A program made the position numbers and the translations under genes. Positions 37,089 to 48,328 of a stretch of 64,000 bases of DNA are shown here, one piece after another; position 1 is the stretch's first letter; every line of letters begins with the position of its first letter. The notes under the pieces are model-generated. The model was not told the DNA's origin and did not search any database. It saw nothing but the letters and a program-made list of their open reading frames with translations. This DNA comes from Actinomyces johnsonii (lineage in GTDB: Bacteria > Actinomycetota > Actinomycetes > Actinomycetales > Actinomycetaceae): the NCBI RefSeq assembly GCF_006546835.1, contig NZ_VICB01000019.1, forward strand, positions 65,070-129,069, in the 5' to 3' direction.

Positions 37089-37568
37089 CTACAGGGCGGG
37101 GCGCAGGGATTTGATCTGCGGCTTGGTGCGCGCCTCGGAGCGCTGGGAGGAAAGGGCCCAGTCGTCGTCATTGTCGACGTGGTCGGCCTGGGCGACCACG
37201 AAGGCCTGCGCCATGCCGCCGTCGTGGGCCAGTGAGAGGTGCCAGTGGCCGATACCCGCCTGGCGCGCCGCCATTGCCGCCGCCCCGGTCAGGCGCAGGC
37301 GAGGCGGTGCGCCGGGCGTCGAGGTCACCTCGATATCCTTGTAGGCCCATCCCTCGGGCGCGTCCAGCCCCAGCTCGGCGTAGGCCGACCCCAGGGCCTT
37401 GAGAACCGCCTCCTTGGCGGCCAGGCGTGCCCCCAGGGAGGCCGCGCGCTTCTGACAGACGGCCAGCTCGACGGAGGTGAAGAGGCGCTCGCGCAGGCCG
37501 GGCACTCGGTCCATATAGCCTTCGAGGCGGGTGACGTCGACCAGGTCAGTCCCTACTGCGCGGATCAC
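37089..37568 (-). CDS. acpS: Holo-[acyl-carrier-protein] synthase
   Basis: 159 residues; transfers phosphopantetheine from CoA to acyl carrier protein. The magnesium-binding Asp (VGTDLVDVTRLE) and the AAKEAVLKALG motif are present. The GTG at 37568 (VIRAVGTDLVDV) fits the family start; longer in-frame extension upstream does not. A CACAAT lies six bases before the GTG and no ribosome binding site is present, so it may be leaderless. It reads against nnrD and glmS. Confidence 0.93.
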   Translation of the reverse strand: MIRAVGTDLVDVTRLEGYMDRVPGLRERLFTSVELAVCQKRAASLGARLAAKEAVLKALGSAYAELGLDAPEGWAYKDIEVTSTPGAPPRLRLTGAAAMAARQAGIGHWHLSLAHDGGMAQAFVVAQADHVDNDDDWALSSQRSEARTKPQIKSLRPAL

Positions 37569-37740
37569 TCGGCTATTGTGCCGGGTGGAAGGGAGCGGAA
37601 AGGGGTGAACGCGCCGCATGTTCTGGAAAAGACAACTTTCTGTAACGACGAAGGCGGACCCACTCACAGCACGTCTCATATTGTGGGACTAACTGTCTCA
37701 GAACTTCGTTGGGGAAGCGAGCCGTTGTGAGCGGAGGACA

Positions 37741-39726
37741 ATGGGAGGGGTGAGTGACCTCAACGACTTCCCACGTTCCGACGACGTCACCGACCCCACC
37801 ATCTGCGCTTGGCCCGTCCAGGAGATCTCGGCGGCGGAAGCCCCTTTGACCGCGGGCACCGACCGCTACATGAGAGCCGCCGCCCATGCGGTGGCAAGGG
37901 CCGCTCTGCGCGAGCTGCGTCAGGGGCCCATTGTTCCCGGGGCCGCGGCGCCCCCCGCCGGGTCCGCCTATGCGTCCCTCGCCCCGGCGAGCCCCGCCGG
38001 GCCACCGGTGCTTCCCGTTTCACCGAGCTCACCGGTGACGCCGACGGGAACGCCGGCCGACAGGGGAGGGGCGTACGTCAGCCCGGGATGGATCGCGGGG
38101 GCGCCGGTGCTCCTCCTGGTCGGTGGCGGGCACAACGGAGCCGATACCCTCCTGGCCGGAGGTCTGCTCGCCCGCAGCGGCTGCGCGGTCAGCGCCGTGC
38201 TCGCCACCGAGCACCCCCATCCCGTCGCACTGGAGGAGGCCCGCAGCCACGGCGTGACCGTCTACGGCGCCGGCTACCGCAGCGACAGCGCAGACGATCG
38301 GAGCGGGACCGAGGCCATCGTCGCCGTCGAGGCCTTCCTCGCCCGTGGCGGACTCGTCCTCGACGGACTCACCGGCATCGGCGCCGATGGGCCGCTGCGT
38401 CCCGACGCCGCGGCCCTCATCGCCCCGCTCGTTGCGGCCGGAGAGCCAGGGCGGCGCCCACTTCGCGTCATCGCCGTCGACCTGCCCAGCGGGACCGGCG
38501 TCGACGACGGCACCATCGGGGGCCCCGTCCTGGCCGCAGACCGCACCATCACCTTCACCTGCCTCAAAGGGTGCCTGTGTCTACCTCCGGCCCGGCACCT
38601 GTGCGGCGCCGTCGAGGTCGTCCCCCTCGGGCTGCCCGCGCCCGCGAGCCGGCCCATTGCCCGCCGACCCGTCGACGGGGGCCTGGGCGACTACCTGATA
38701 CGGGCCCTTCCCGAGCCGGGCACCGACGACCACAAGTACACCCGCGGCGTCGTCGGCCTGTGGGCCGGCAGCGAGACCTACCCCGGTGCGGCCGTCCTGA
38801 CCGCCAGCGGCGCGGTACGCGCCGGAGCCGGCATGGTGCGCCTGGCTGCCCCCAGACGTGTGGAGGACCTCGTCCTGGCGGCCCGCCCCGAGGTCGTCCC
38901 CACTGCCGGACGCAGCCAGGCACTCGTTCTGGGACCGGGGATCGACCCCGCCGACGCCGCCAGGGCCGATGAACTGCGAGCCGTCCTGCGCCCCACGCTC
39001 ATCCGCGCCCCTGGACGCGGGACCGAGGACGCCGATGGCACTGACGGCGGCAACTCGGCCGCCGGTACGACGTCGGGTGGGCCGCCCGCCGTCGTCGACG
39101 CCGGGGCCCTGAGCATCCTCGCCGAGCTCCTGGCCCAGGGCCTGACCTGCACCCCGCTCCACGTCCTGACCCCGCATGCCGGAGAGGCCGCCGCCCTCCT
39201 GACGGCGCTGGCGGTCCCGGAGACATCGGCGGAGGCGGCCCATGGGTGGAATCGCGAGCGCGTCGAGGCCCACCCCGCCCGTGCCGTTCGCGAGCTCTCC
39301 CGCCTCACTGGCGGCACCGTCCTGCTCAAGGGCGCCACAACACTCATCGCAGCCCCCGACCGCCCCCTGGTCAGCGTGGACTGCGGACCCGGCTGGATGG
39401 CGACTGCGGGGAGCGGGGACGTGCTGGCCGGGGTCATCGGCGCCGTCCTGGCCGGAGCGGTCGCGCGTCGGGAACGGGAGGCGGCGGGCGCAGTCGCCGG
39501 TAAGGGCGCGTTGGTGGCGTCGGGAGTCGGCCCCGCGCCTGATTCCGTCCTCGACTCGGTGGCCGCCGGGGTCAGGCTGCACGCGCTCGCGGGCTCCTAT
39601 GCCGCCGCGATTCCCCAGGCAGCCAGCGGCGCCGGAGGCCACCCGATCGCAGCTCTCGACATCGCCTCTGCCCTCGGCCCGGCCCGCCTCGGGCTCAACT
39701 GGTTTCAGGCGACCCCGCATCACTGA
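37741..39726 (+). CDS. nnrD: Bifunctional NAD(P)HX epimerase/dehydratase
   Basis: 661 residues, a fusion. The N-terminal YjeF_N-type epimerase part (about 20-310) has WPVQEISAAEA and LLVGGGHNGADTLLAGGLLA. The C-terminal ADP-dependent dehydratase part (about 320-655) ends with GPGWMATAGSGDVLAGVIGAVL, the ATP/ADP-binding GSGD signature. It repairs damaged NAD(P)H hydrates. Low-complexity Pro/Ala insertions occur around 60-105 and 425-445. Start ATG 37741 with GGAGG close by; GTG 37750 is also possible. Confidence 0.93.
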   Translation: MGGVSDLNDFPRSDDVTDPTICAWPVQEISAAEAPLTAGTDRYMRAAAHAVARAALRELRQGPIVPGAAAPPAGSAYASLAPASPAGPPVLPVSPSSPVTPTGTPADRGGAYVSPGWIAGAPVLLLVGGGHNGADTLLAGGLLARSGCAVSAVLATEHPHPVALEEARSHGVTVYGAGYRSDSADDRSGTEAIVAVEAFLARGGLVLDGLTGIGADGPLRPDAAALIAPLVAAGEPGRRPLRVIAVDLPSGTGVDDGTIGGPVLAADRTITFTCLKGCLCLPPARHLCGAVEVVPLGLPAPASRPIARRPVDGGLGDYLIRALPEPGTDDHKYTRGVVGLWAGSETYPGAAVLTASGAVRAGAGMVRLAAPRRVEDLVLAARPEVVPTAGRSQALVLGPGIDPADAARADELRAVLRPTLIRAPGRGTEDADGTDGGNSAAGTTSGGPPAVVDAGALSILAELLAQGLTCTPLHVLTPHAGEAAALLTALAVPETSAEAAHGWNRERVEAHPARAVRELSRLTGGTVLLKGATTLIAAPDRPLVSVDCGPGWMATAGSGDVLAGVIGAVLAGAVARREREAAGAVAGKGALVASGVGPAPDSVLDSVAAGVRLHALAGSYAAAIPQAASGAGGHPIAALDIASALGPARLGLNWFQATPHH

Positions 39727-39813
39727 GACGCGTCGGCCGATCGATGCCAACCTGGCCGGGGAGTGTGCCAGCGAACAGCCTCGCCACTGGCTGCCCAGTG
39801 CGACAATCGCGCC

Positions 39814-41184
39814 GTGACCACTTCCGCGGACTCAACAGCAATGACGGCAGCGGCAACCACGACGCCGCCGACTCCGCCCACCGTCGCCCCGACAACCTCA
39901 ACGGCCCGGTCCCCTCTGCCCGGCGCGGCCACATCCCGCGCCGTCATCGATCTGGGAGCGATCGCCCACAACGGCAGTCTTCTGGCGCAGGCGGCCGGCG
40001 TGCCGTGGATGGCCGTGGTCAAGGCCGATGCCTATGGCCATGGCCTGGGACCCGTCGCCCTGACAGCCCTGTCGGCGGGGGCCTCCTGGCTGGGGGTGGC
40101 CCAACTCGCCGAGGCCCTGACCCTGCGATCCCTCCTGGATGAGGCCGGCGTTCCCCGCCCCGCGGGGGAGCCCTCCGGCCGGGCGCCCCGGGTTCTCACC
40201 TGGCTCCTGCCCGTGATGGATCCGGCTCGGGCGGCCGCGCAGGACTCGCCCCTGCGCGCCGCCCTGGCCGCTGACCTGGACCTGTCGGTCTCCAGCCTGT
40301 CCCAGCTCGATGCCCTGCTGGCCGCGGTCCGGGCGCAGGGGATACCGGCGCGCCTCCACCTCAAGGTCGACACCGGCATGTCGCGCGGCGGCGCCATGGA
40401 GGAGGACCTGCCGGCCCTGGCCGCCGCGCTGAAACGGGCCGTGGATGAGGGGACGGTCGACGTCGTCGGCCTGTGGTCCCACCTCTCCCGGGCTGACGAG
40501 CCCACCAGCGGCTCCACCGAGGAGCACCTCGGGCGATACCGGGGCGCCGAGCGGATCGTGCGGGAGGCGGGCCTGAACCCGCCGATCCACCACCTTGCCG
40601 CTACCGGCGGGCTCCTGTGGCACCCGGGGGCCCGTATGGACCTGGTACGGGTGGGGATCGGCCTGTACGGGCTGAGCCCCGACCCGTGCGTGGCCACCAG
40701 TGCCGAGCTTGGGCTGCGGCCCGCTATGCGCGTGGAGTCCGCCCTGGTGCAGGTCAAGCGCATCGATGCCGGGCAGGCCGTCTCCTACGGGGGCACCTGG
40801 AGCGCACCCGCCGACCGCTGGGTCGGCCTCGTCCCCCTGGGCTACTCCGACGGCGTCCCGCGCGCCGCAAGCTCGGCGGGGCCCGTGGGCGTGGGCGGCC
40901 TGAGGACCTCCATCGTGGGCCGGGTGTGCATGGACCAGGTGGTCATCGACCTCGGCCCGGCCCGGGACGAGACCGGTGCGCCCCTTCCGGCGCCTGCCGC
41001 TGTTGGGGACACCGTCGTGCTCTGGGGCGCCCCTGGCTCCTCTGAGCAGGAGGCCATCCCCACTGCGGATGAGTGGGCGCAGGCCTGTGGCACCATCAAC
41101 TACGAGATCGTGACCCGGCTTGGCGCCCGCATCCCGCGCTGCTACGTCGGAGCGGACTCCGGCGGCGACTACGCTCTGCCCTAG
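39814..41184 (+). CDS. alr: Alanine racemase
   Basis: 456 residues from the GTG at 39814, including a Thr/Ala/Pro-rich N-terminal tail of about 42 residues before the enzyme proper (SRAVIDLGAIAHNGSLLAQ). The PLP lysine lies in VVKADAYGHGLGP, and the C-terminal domain has VSYGGTW, LVPLGYSDGVPR and GRVCMDQVVIDLG. It supplies D-alanine for peptidoglycan. A GACAAT hexamer lies six bases before the GTG, with no ribosome binding site, so a leaderless start is possible. Confidence 0.95.
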   Translation: MTTSADSTAMTAAATTTPPTPPTVAPTTSTARSPLPGAATSRAVIDLGAIAHNGSLLAQAAGVPWMAVVKADAYGHGLGPVALTALSAGASWLGVAQLAEALTLRSLLDEAGVPRPAGEPSGRAPRVLTWLLPVMDPARAAAQDSPLRAALAADLDLSVSSLSQLDALLAAVRAQGIPARLHLKVDTGMSRGGAMEEDLPALAAALKRAVDEGTVDVVGLWSHLSRADEPTSGSTEEHLGRYRGAERIVREAGLNPPIHHLAATGGLLWHPGARMDLVRVGIGLYGLSPDPCVATSAELGLRPAMRVESALVQVKRIDAGQAVSYGGTWSAPADRWVGLVPLGYSDGVPRAASSAGPVGVGGLRTSIVGRVCMDQVVIDLGPARDETGAPLPAPAAVGDTVVLWGAPGSSEQEAIPTADEWAQACGTINYEIVTRLGARIPRCYVGADSGGDYALP

Positions 41185-41264
41185 AGAACAGCAGACGTCG
41201 GATATCCCCGGCCCGGCACCCGCAGGGGCCGGCGGCCGGCTCCACGAACGGATGAGGAGGACAC

Positions 41265-41903
41265 GTGAGCGGTGCGCCCCAGACACCTGAGACTGTCTCC
41301 GAGATCACCGTCGCAACCGGTGATGCCGATGAGACCCGGGCGCTTGGCGCCGACCTGGCCCGCCTGCTGCGTGCAGGCGACCTCGTCATGCTCTCCGGTG
41401 GGTTGGGCGCCGGTAAAACCACGCTGGCCCAGGGCATCGGCGCGGCCCTGGGGGTGCGCGGCCGCGTCTCCTCGCCCACCTTCATCATCGCCCGCGTGCA
41501 CCCATCACTGGTCGACGGCCCCGACCTCATCCACGTCGACGCCTACCGCATCACCTCCCTGGAGGAGATCGACGCCCTCGACCTGGACTCCTCCCTGGAA
41601 CGCTCGGTTACCCTGGTCGAGTGGGGCGAGGACAAGGTGGAGGCCTTGAGCCCCGATCGCCTGGAGATCGAGGTCTCACGTCCTCACGGCGCCATCCACG
41701 CCGGCGCCCCGCAGGCCGACGGCGCCCCGACCGTTCTCGGGCAGCAGGACGCCTCGGCGGCGCAGGATTCCGTCGTCGACCTGGCCGAGGTCGACGACGG
41801 TCACCGGCGCGTATCCGTGCGCGCCCTCGGCCCGCGATGGGCCGACGTCGATCTAAGCCCTCTGGCGGCCGATACCCCTTACCAGTCCGGAGCACCGCTG
41901 TGA
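41265..41903 (+). CDS. tsaE: tRNA t6A synthesis ATPase TsaE
   Basis: 212 residues, longer than the usual ~150 because of an insertion and tail after about residue 140. Walker A GGLGAGKTTLAQGIG, SSPTFIIARVH and HVDAYR, and VEWGEDK are the TsaE motifs. TsaE drives the TsaBDE complex that makes N6-threonylcarbamoyl-adenosine at position 37 of ANN-decoding tRNAs. GATGAGGAGG precedes the GTG. Its stop overlaps the next gene. Confidence 0.93.
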   Translation: MSGAPQTPETVSEITVATGDADETRALGADLARLLRAGDLVMLSGGLGAGKTTLAQGIGAALGVRGRVSSPTFIIARVHPSLVDGPDLIHVDAYRITSLEEIDALDLDSSLERSVTLVEWGEDKVEALSPDRLEIEVSRPHGAIHAGAPQADGAPTVLGQQDASAAQDSVVDLAEVDDGHRRVSVRALGPRWADVDLSPLAADTPYQSGAPL

Positions 41904-42973
41904 ACACTCCTTCTCCCATTGCTCCCGTCCGCGACGCCATCCCCATCCGGCGCGCCCTAAGTCGCGGGCGCCTGCCAGGCCCGGCCCTCCTTCTCGCCCT
42001 CGCCATTGTCCTTCTGGCCGCCTCCCTCCTGGCCGCGGCGGCGGCCCGAGCCGCTACCAACCCGCCGACGGCCGGTGCAGGCGACTCAGCCGCCCCGGAC
42101 AGCTCGGACAGCGCAGTCGGCGCGACGGACACCCCGGCGGATGCGGACTCGCGCAGCGCGGCCAAGTCGCTCATGGAGAGCGACTGTATTGCCCAGGTGC
42201 GCCAGAGCACCGGAGAGCAGGGCGAGATCACGGTCGGAGACTTGAGGAGCGTCTACACCTGGGCCCCCGGCTTCCTCGACGGCTCCCAGCCTTCCGCCCA
42301 GCCCGTCGACACTGGAGACTGGGCCGCGACCGCCACCGCCGCCGGCAAGCCCGTCGGCCTTCTCGAGGTGGTCACGGACAAGGGGCGCACCACCTGTACC
42401 CCCATGTTCGACGACGACCTGGCCACCGACGTCGACCAGATGGGCGCTGCCCACCTTATTCACGACCGCAACGCCAACGCCTGGTACTCGCTGAACGGCA
42501 CCACGGTGACGGCTCTCGGGGAGGCTGCCACCCGGCGCCTGGCCGGCCCCATCGAACTGAACGACTACGGCGAGATTCTGCGCGAGCGCGCCGGCTCCAA
42601 GCCCAAGACCTCCGCCACCCAGAGCGAGACACGCTCCACCGCTGGGGGCTGGGCGATCTGGGGACCTGTCCTGGCGGTCGTCGTCGTCGGAGTCATCACC
42701 GTCATCATCACGGTCCGTCACGAGCGCAAGGTGACAGCGCCGCTGCGCCAGGCCCGAAACCGCGCCGATATGGCCGAGCGCGCTGACCGGCAGAGCCGGG
42801 ACCAGCCCGAGATCGAGGGCGTCGCGGTGCGCCGGGGCATCCCGCGGGCGGCCATCGACCTGTCCCTCCTGGGCGATGGCGCCGAGGACGCCGCGGGCGC
42901 GACCGGCGGCGAGACCCTGGGCGACACGATCCCGGAGAGCCGCGCCGACTACCCCCGGGACCCGAGGGCATAG
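41900..42973 (+). CDS. Uncharacterised membrane protein between tsaE and tsaB
   Basis: 357 residues. An N-terminal signal-anchor (about 25-50, ALLLALAIVLLAASLLAAAAA), a ~200-residue external domain with two cysteines (about 94 and 164), a second membrane helix (about 250-275, WGPVLAVVVVGVITVIITV) and a charged cytoplasmic tail. I do not recognise the family. The GTG at 41900 overlaps the tsaE TGA, so it is coupled to tsaE, and tsaB starts 9 bases after its end. A direct role in t6A synthesis is unlikely for an exported domain; it may be a genus-specific cell-envelope protein. Confidence 0.8.
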   Translation: MNTPSPIAPVRDAIPIRRALSRGRLPGPALLLALAIVLLAASLLAAAAARAATNPPTAGAGDSAAPDSSDSAVGATDTPADADSRSAAKSLMESDCIAQVRQSTGEQGEITVGDLRSVYTWAPGFLDGSQPSAQPVDTGDWAATATAAGKPVGLLEVVTDKGRTTCTPMFDDDLATDVDQMGAAHLIHDRNANAWYSLNGTTVTALGEAATRRLAGPIELNDYGEILRERAGSKPKTSATQSETRSTAGGWAIWGPVLAVVVVGVITVIITVRHERKVTAPLRQARNRADMAERADRQSRDQPEIEGVAVRRGIPRAAIDLSLLGDGAEDAAGATGGETLGDTIPESRADYPRDPRA

Positions 42974-42976
42974 GCT
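42971..42976 (+). promoter_or_regulatory. -10 hexamer TAGGCT of tsaB (leaderless arrangement)
   Basis: TAGGCT followed by six bases and the GTG start of tsaB; it overlaps the stop codon of the upstream gene. No ribosome binding site is present between them. Confidence 0.5.
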
Positions 42977-42982
42977 GGCCCG

Positions 42983-43765
42983 GTGCGAATCCTCTCGATC
43001 GACTCCTCCCTGGGGACACAGCTCGCGGTCGTCGAAACCGCTGGAGCAGCCGAGGCCGCCGTCCTCCCCGGCAGACGCGATACGGACGCCGGCGATCGTG
43101 CTCTGCGAGTGCTGAGCCGGACCGAACAGACCGACACCCGGCGTCACGCCGAATCCCTGGGGCAGATGCTCTCCGAGGCCCTGTCTACCCCCGATGCGGC
43201 GGACCGTCCGCTGGACGCCGTGGTCGCCGCCACGGGGCCGGCCCCCTTCACCGGGCTGCGGGCCGGACTGGTGACAGCCAGGGTCGTGGGGCGCACTCGG
43301 GGCGTACCCGTCCACGGCGTTTCCAGTCTCGACGCCGTCGCCCGCCGGGCTCTGGACGAGTCGGCCGCCCAGGGCGGTGAGCCGGACCCCGTGGTCCTGG
43401 TCGCCACCGACGCCCGCAGGCGCGAGGTCTACGCAGCACTCTTCCGCGCCAACGGGCCCGACGACGTCACCCGCCTGACCGAGATCGACGTCTGCCCTCC
43501 GACCCTGGTCGTAGAGCGGATCAGCGAGCAGGCGGGCGGGATCGGAACCGTCGATCTCGTGGCCGGCTCCGGCGCCGCCCTCTACCCCGAGCTGGTGGAG
43601 CAGACCCGGTCCCGCGAGGCGCTCGCCCCTGTCTCCGGCGATGCCCTGACCCAGGTGCGCATCGCCCTGGCTCGCCTAGGCCGCGGCGAGGAGCTGGGGA
43701 CGGAGCCGCTCTACCTGCGCCACGCCGACGTGCAGATGCCCGCCGCGCGCAAACGCGTGCACTGA
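42983..43765 (+). CDS. tsaB: tRNA t6A synthesis protein TsaB
   Basis: 260 residues, an ASKHA-fold partner of TsaD without its own catalytic site. Typical are ILSIDSSLGTQLAVVE at the start and GPAPFTGLRAGLVTARVVG with VHGVSSLDAVAR. The GTG at 42983 lies six bases after TAGGCT, suggesting a leaderless transcript besides read-through from tsaE. rimI follows after 18 bases. Confidence 0.93.
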   Translation: MRILSIDSSLGTQLAVVETAGAAEAAVLPGRRDTDAGDRALRVLSRTEQTDTRRHAESLGQMLSEALSTPDAADRPLDAVVAATGPAPFTGLRAGLVTARVVGRTRGVPVHGVSSLDAVARRALDESAAQGGEPDPVVLVATDARRREVYAALFRANGPDDVTRLTEIDVCPPTLVVERISEQAGGIGTVDLVAGSGAALYPELVEQTRSREALAPVSGDALTQVRIALARLGRGEELGTEPLYLRHADVQMPAARKRVH

Positions 43766-43783
43766 TCGGGTATCCCTCTTCAG

Positions 43784-44356
43784 ATGACCGGGGTGGCGGG
43801 ACCACACAGAGCCCTCGGAGTGCGGGAGATGGCCGAGGAGGATCTGGACGAGATCGCCCGTCTCGAAGGCGAGCTGTTCGGGGCCGAGGCCTGGAGTCGG
43901 GACCTGCTGGCGGCCGAGCTGGAGGCCTCCCGGGGATCCCGGGCTGATCGCCGCTATATCGTCGTCGAGGGTCCCGACGATCCAGACGGCGACACGGGGC
44001 TCCGGGCAGGACTCCTGGGTTACGCCGGCCTCTACCACGCCGACGGCCTGACCAGCGCCGATCTGCTGACCATCGCCACGGTCCCGGCGGCACGAGGGCG
44101 CGGTCTGGCCTCCCGCATGCTCACCGAGCTCGTGGGCACAGCCCGGCGGGCAGGCTGTCCCGACGTCCTGCTGGAGGTGCGCCAGTCCAACGAGGTCGCC
44201 CAGCGGCTCTACACCAGACACGGATTCGTCCCCATCGGGCGGCGCCGCCGCTACTACCAGGCGCCGCCCGAGGATGCGGTGGTCATGAGGCTGACGCTGA
44301 GTCCGCGCCTGGGCCCGATCGGGGCGAACGAGATCAGCAGGGCGAGTTCGAACTGA
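43784..44356 (+). CDS. rimI: Ribosomal protein S18 alanine N-acetyltransferase
   Basis: 190 residues with a GNAT fold: LGVREMAEEDLDEIARLEGE at the start, acetyl-CoA loop VPAARGRGLASRML, and QSNEVAQRLYTRHGFVPIGRRRRYY. RimI usually lies between tsaB and tsaD. Here tsaD is 6.7 kb further on. Start at ATG 43784, because the conserved strand LGVREM precedes the next possible ATG. Confidence 0.9.
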   Translation: MTGVAGPHRALGVREMAEEDLDEIARLEGELFGAEAWSRDLLAAELEASRGSRADRRYIVVEGPDDPDGDTGLRAGLLGYAGLYHADGLTSADLLTIATVPAARGRGLASRMLTELVGTARRAGCPDVLLEVRQSNEVAQRLYTRHGFVPIGRRRRYYQAPPEDAVVMRLTLSPRLGPIGANEISRASSN

Positions 44357-44688
44357 GGTGAGCGGCGCGCCCTCCCGGCCCGGACGGGCAATCACTCCCG
44401 ACCGGGAGGATTGCGCCGGGGACGAAGAGGCAGATAGCCGCGGCAGGCGCCAGCCTTAAACACGGTCACCGGCTTCGCGTGGCCCCGTTGTTTGAGACCT
44501 CACAGATTTGTCTGACACCTCCATGACGAAAAGGTGGTCCCTGACAAGGTCGTCAGCATATTCAGCAGCGTTGAATCCGCAGTGGAGGACTTGCGAAATC
44601 CGCACGTTTCTGCGGATTCTCGGCACAGCGGAGCTGCTGGCGACGCGGAGGGGACCAATGGGAGTCCGAGCCCGGCTAGCCTTCTGCC
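44357..44688 (+). other. rimI-sdhC intergenic region with hairpin
   Basis: 332 bases without a gene. A hairpin at 44388-44414 pairs 44388-44393 with 44409-44414 and 44395-44400 with 44403-44408 (one bulge); no T-run follows. The right part is less GC-rich. TAGCCT at 44677-44682 lies six bases before the sdhC GTG. I see no other structure. Confidence 0.45.
44677..44682 (+). promoter_or_regulatory. -10 hexamer TAGCCT of sdhC (leaderless arrangement)
   Basis: TAGCCT, six bases, then the GTG of sdhC. There is no ribosome binding site upstream of the GTG and no clear -35 at 16-18 bases. Confidence 0.5.
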
Positions 44689-45468
44689 GTGGCCAAAACA
44701 TCTGCTCCTTCCCTGAAGAGGCGGACCGCCTTCTCCACGACCGTCTTCATGAAGCGCATGATGGCGATCTCGGGGCTGGTGTTCCTGTTCTTCGTCCTCT
44801 TCCACGCCTACGGCAACCTTCACTACTTCGAGGGTGAGATTGCTTACGATCACTACGCGCACTTCCTGCGTACGCTCCTCCAGCCGATCCTTCCCTACAG
44901 CGGCGTCCTGTGGATCCTGCGCGTGACCCTTATGGTCTGCCTCCTGGCTCACGCCGGCAGCGCCTTCCACCTGTGGGTGCGCAACAAGCGGGCCCGCGGC
45001 AACGACAAGTACGCAGTCAAGAAGCCCGGCGCGGACTACTTCGCCTCCCGCTACGCCATGCGCACCATGCGCTGGGGCGGTGTCATCCTGCTGCTGTTCA
45101 TCATCTGGCACATCCTGCAGTTCACCACCCTGACACTGACGCCCGGGGGGCACTACGAGCATGGACGTGCCTACATGAACATGTGGTACGGCTTCCAGCT
45201 GTGGTGGGTGTGGCTCATCTACGCAATCGCGCTGGCGGCCCTGTGCCTGCACGTCTGGCACGGCGTGTGGTCGGCCCTGCAGACGCTGGGCGCGGTGCGG
45301 GGAAGCACCATCCCCTTCATCCGGCTGATCGCGTTCGTGGTGGCCTTCGGTCTGTTCGCCGCCTTCATGATCGTTCCGACGGCGATCCTCTTCAATGTGG
45401 TGCCCGAGCCCATGACCGGCGCCCAGTACGCGATCGAGGCTGCCAAGGCCGGCATCCTTTCCCACTGA
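44689..45468 (+). CDS. sdhC: Succinate dehydrogenase cytochrome b subunit
   Basis: 259 residues with five membrane helices and several histidines suited to bind two b hemes (FHAYGNLHYF, AHAGSAFHLW, IIWHILQFT, HVWHGVWSA). This is the single large anchor of the type-B succinate:menaquinone reductase (or fumarate reductase) seen in actinobacteria. It is followed by the flavoprotein and iron-sulfur genes in the usual C-A-B order. The GTG at 44689 looks leaderless. Confidence 0.94.
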   Translation: MAKTSAPSLKRRTAFSTTVFMKRMMAISGLVFLFFVLFHAYGNLHYFEGEIAYDHYAHFLRTLLQPILPYSGVLWILRVTLMVCLLAHAGSAFHLWVRNKRARGNDKYAVKKPGADYFASRYAMRTMRWGGVILLLFIIWHILQFTTLTLTPGGHYEHGRAYMNMWYGFQLWWVWLIYAIALAALCLHVWHGVWSALQTLGAVRGSTIPFIRLIAFVVAFGLFAAFMIVPTAILFNVVPEPMTGAQYAIEAAKAGILSH

Positions 45469-45480
45469 GAGTGAACGACT

Positions 45481-47477
<1,997 letters not shown>

Positions 47478-47481
<4 letters not shown>

Positions 47482-48248
47482 ACATCAAGCTCAAGATCTG
47501 GCGCCAGAAGAACAAGGACTCGAAGGGCCACTTCGAGGAGTACGCCATGAGCGGGATCGAGGAGCACATGAGCTTCCTCGAGGTCCTCGACCTGCTCAAC
47601 GAGCAGCTCTTCGCCGAGGGCAAGGAACCCGTCGCCTTCGACTCCGACTGCCGCGAGGGCATCTGCGGTCAGTGCGGTGTGGTCATCAACGGGCAGGCCC
47701 ACGGGCCGATCCGCTCCACCACCTGCCAGCTGCACATGCGCCACCTGGCGGAGGACCCCTCCTTCAAGGATGGCTCCACCATCACGATCGAACCGTGGCG
47801 CTCCACCGGATTCCCGGTACTGCGCGACCTCATCGTGGACCGCTCTGCCCTGGACCGCATCGTCCAGGCCGGCGGCTACATCTCGGTCAACACCGGGGGC
47901 GCCCCCGAGGCCCACTCGGTGCCCGTGCAGAAGGAGAAGGCCGACGCCGCCTTCGAGGCCGCCGCCTGCATCGGCTGCGGTGCTTGCGTCGCCGCCTGCC
48001 CCAACGCCTCGGCCATGCTGTTCACAGGTGCGAAGATCTCGCACCTGGGCCTGCTGCCGCAGGGCCAGCCCGAGCGTCTCGCCCGCGTGGTGAGCATGCT
48101 CAACCAGCACGACGCCGAGGGCTTCGGCGGCTGCACGAACATCGGAGAGTGCGCGGCCGTGTGCCCCAAGTCGGTGCCGCTCGAGGTCATCTCGCGCCTC
48201 AACCGGGACCTGGGCCACGCCCTGTGGAAGGGCCAGCACGCCCACTGA
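47478..48248 (+). CDS. sdhB: Succinate dehydrogenase/fumarate reductase iron-sulfur protein
   Basis: 256 residues. Cysteine sets for three clusters: [2Fe-2S] [10 protein letters not shown] plus a later Cys (RSTTC), [4Fe-4S] [13 protein letters not shown], and [3Fe-4S] [14 protein letters not shown]. It links the flavoprotein to the membrane heme subunit. The GTG at 47478 overlaps the sdhA TGA. A long hairpin follows the gene. Confidence 0.95.
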
Positions 48249-48270
48249 CCTCCTCCCATCTCCCATACGC

Positions 48271-48318
48271 CGAGCCGGGCATTTTTCGCGTAGTCCTACG
48301 CGAAAAATACCCGACTCG
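48271..48318. terminator. Bidirectional terminator between sdhB and HAD gene
   Basis: Two 22-base arms (48271-48292 with 48297-48318) pair with two mismatches and contain a run of five T on the plus strand and a run of five A on the other arm, so it can end both the sdhCAB transcript and the converging HAD gene. Confidence 0.85.
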
Positions 48319-48328
48319 ACGTGAGGGG

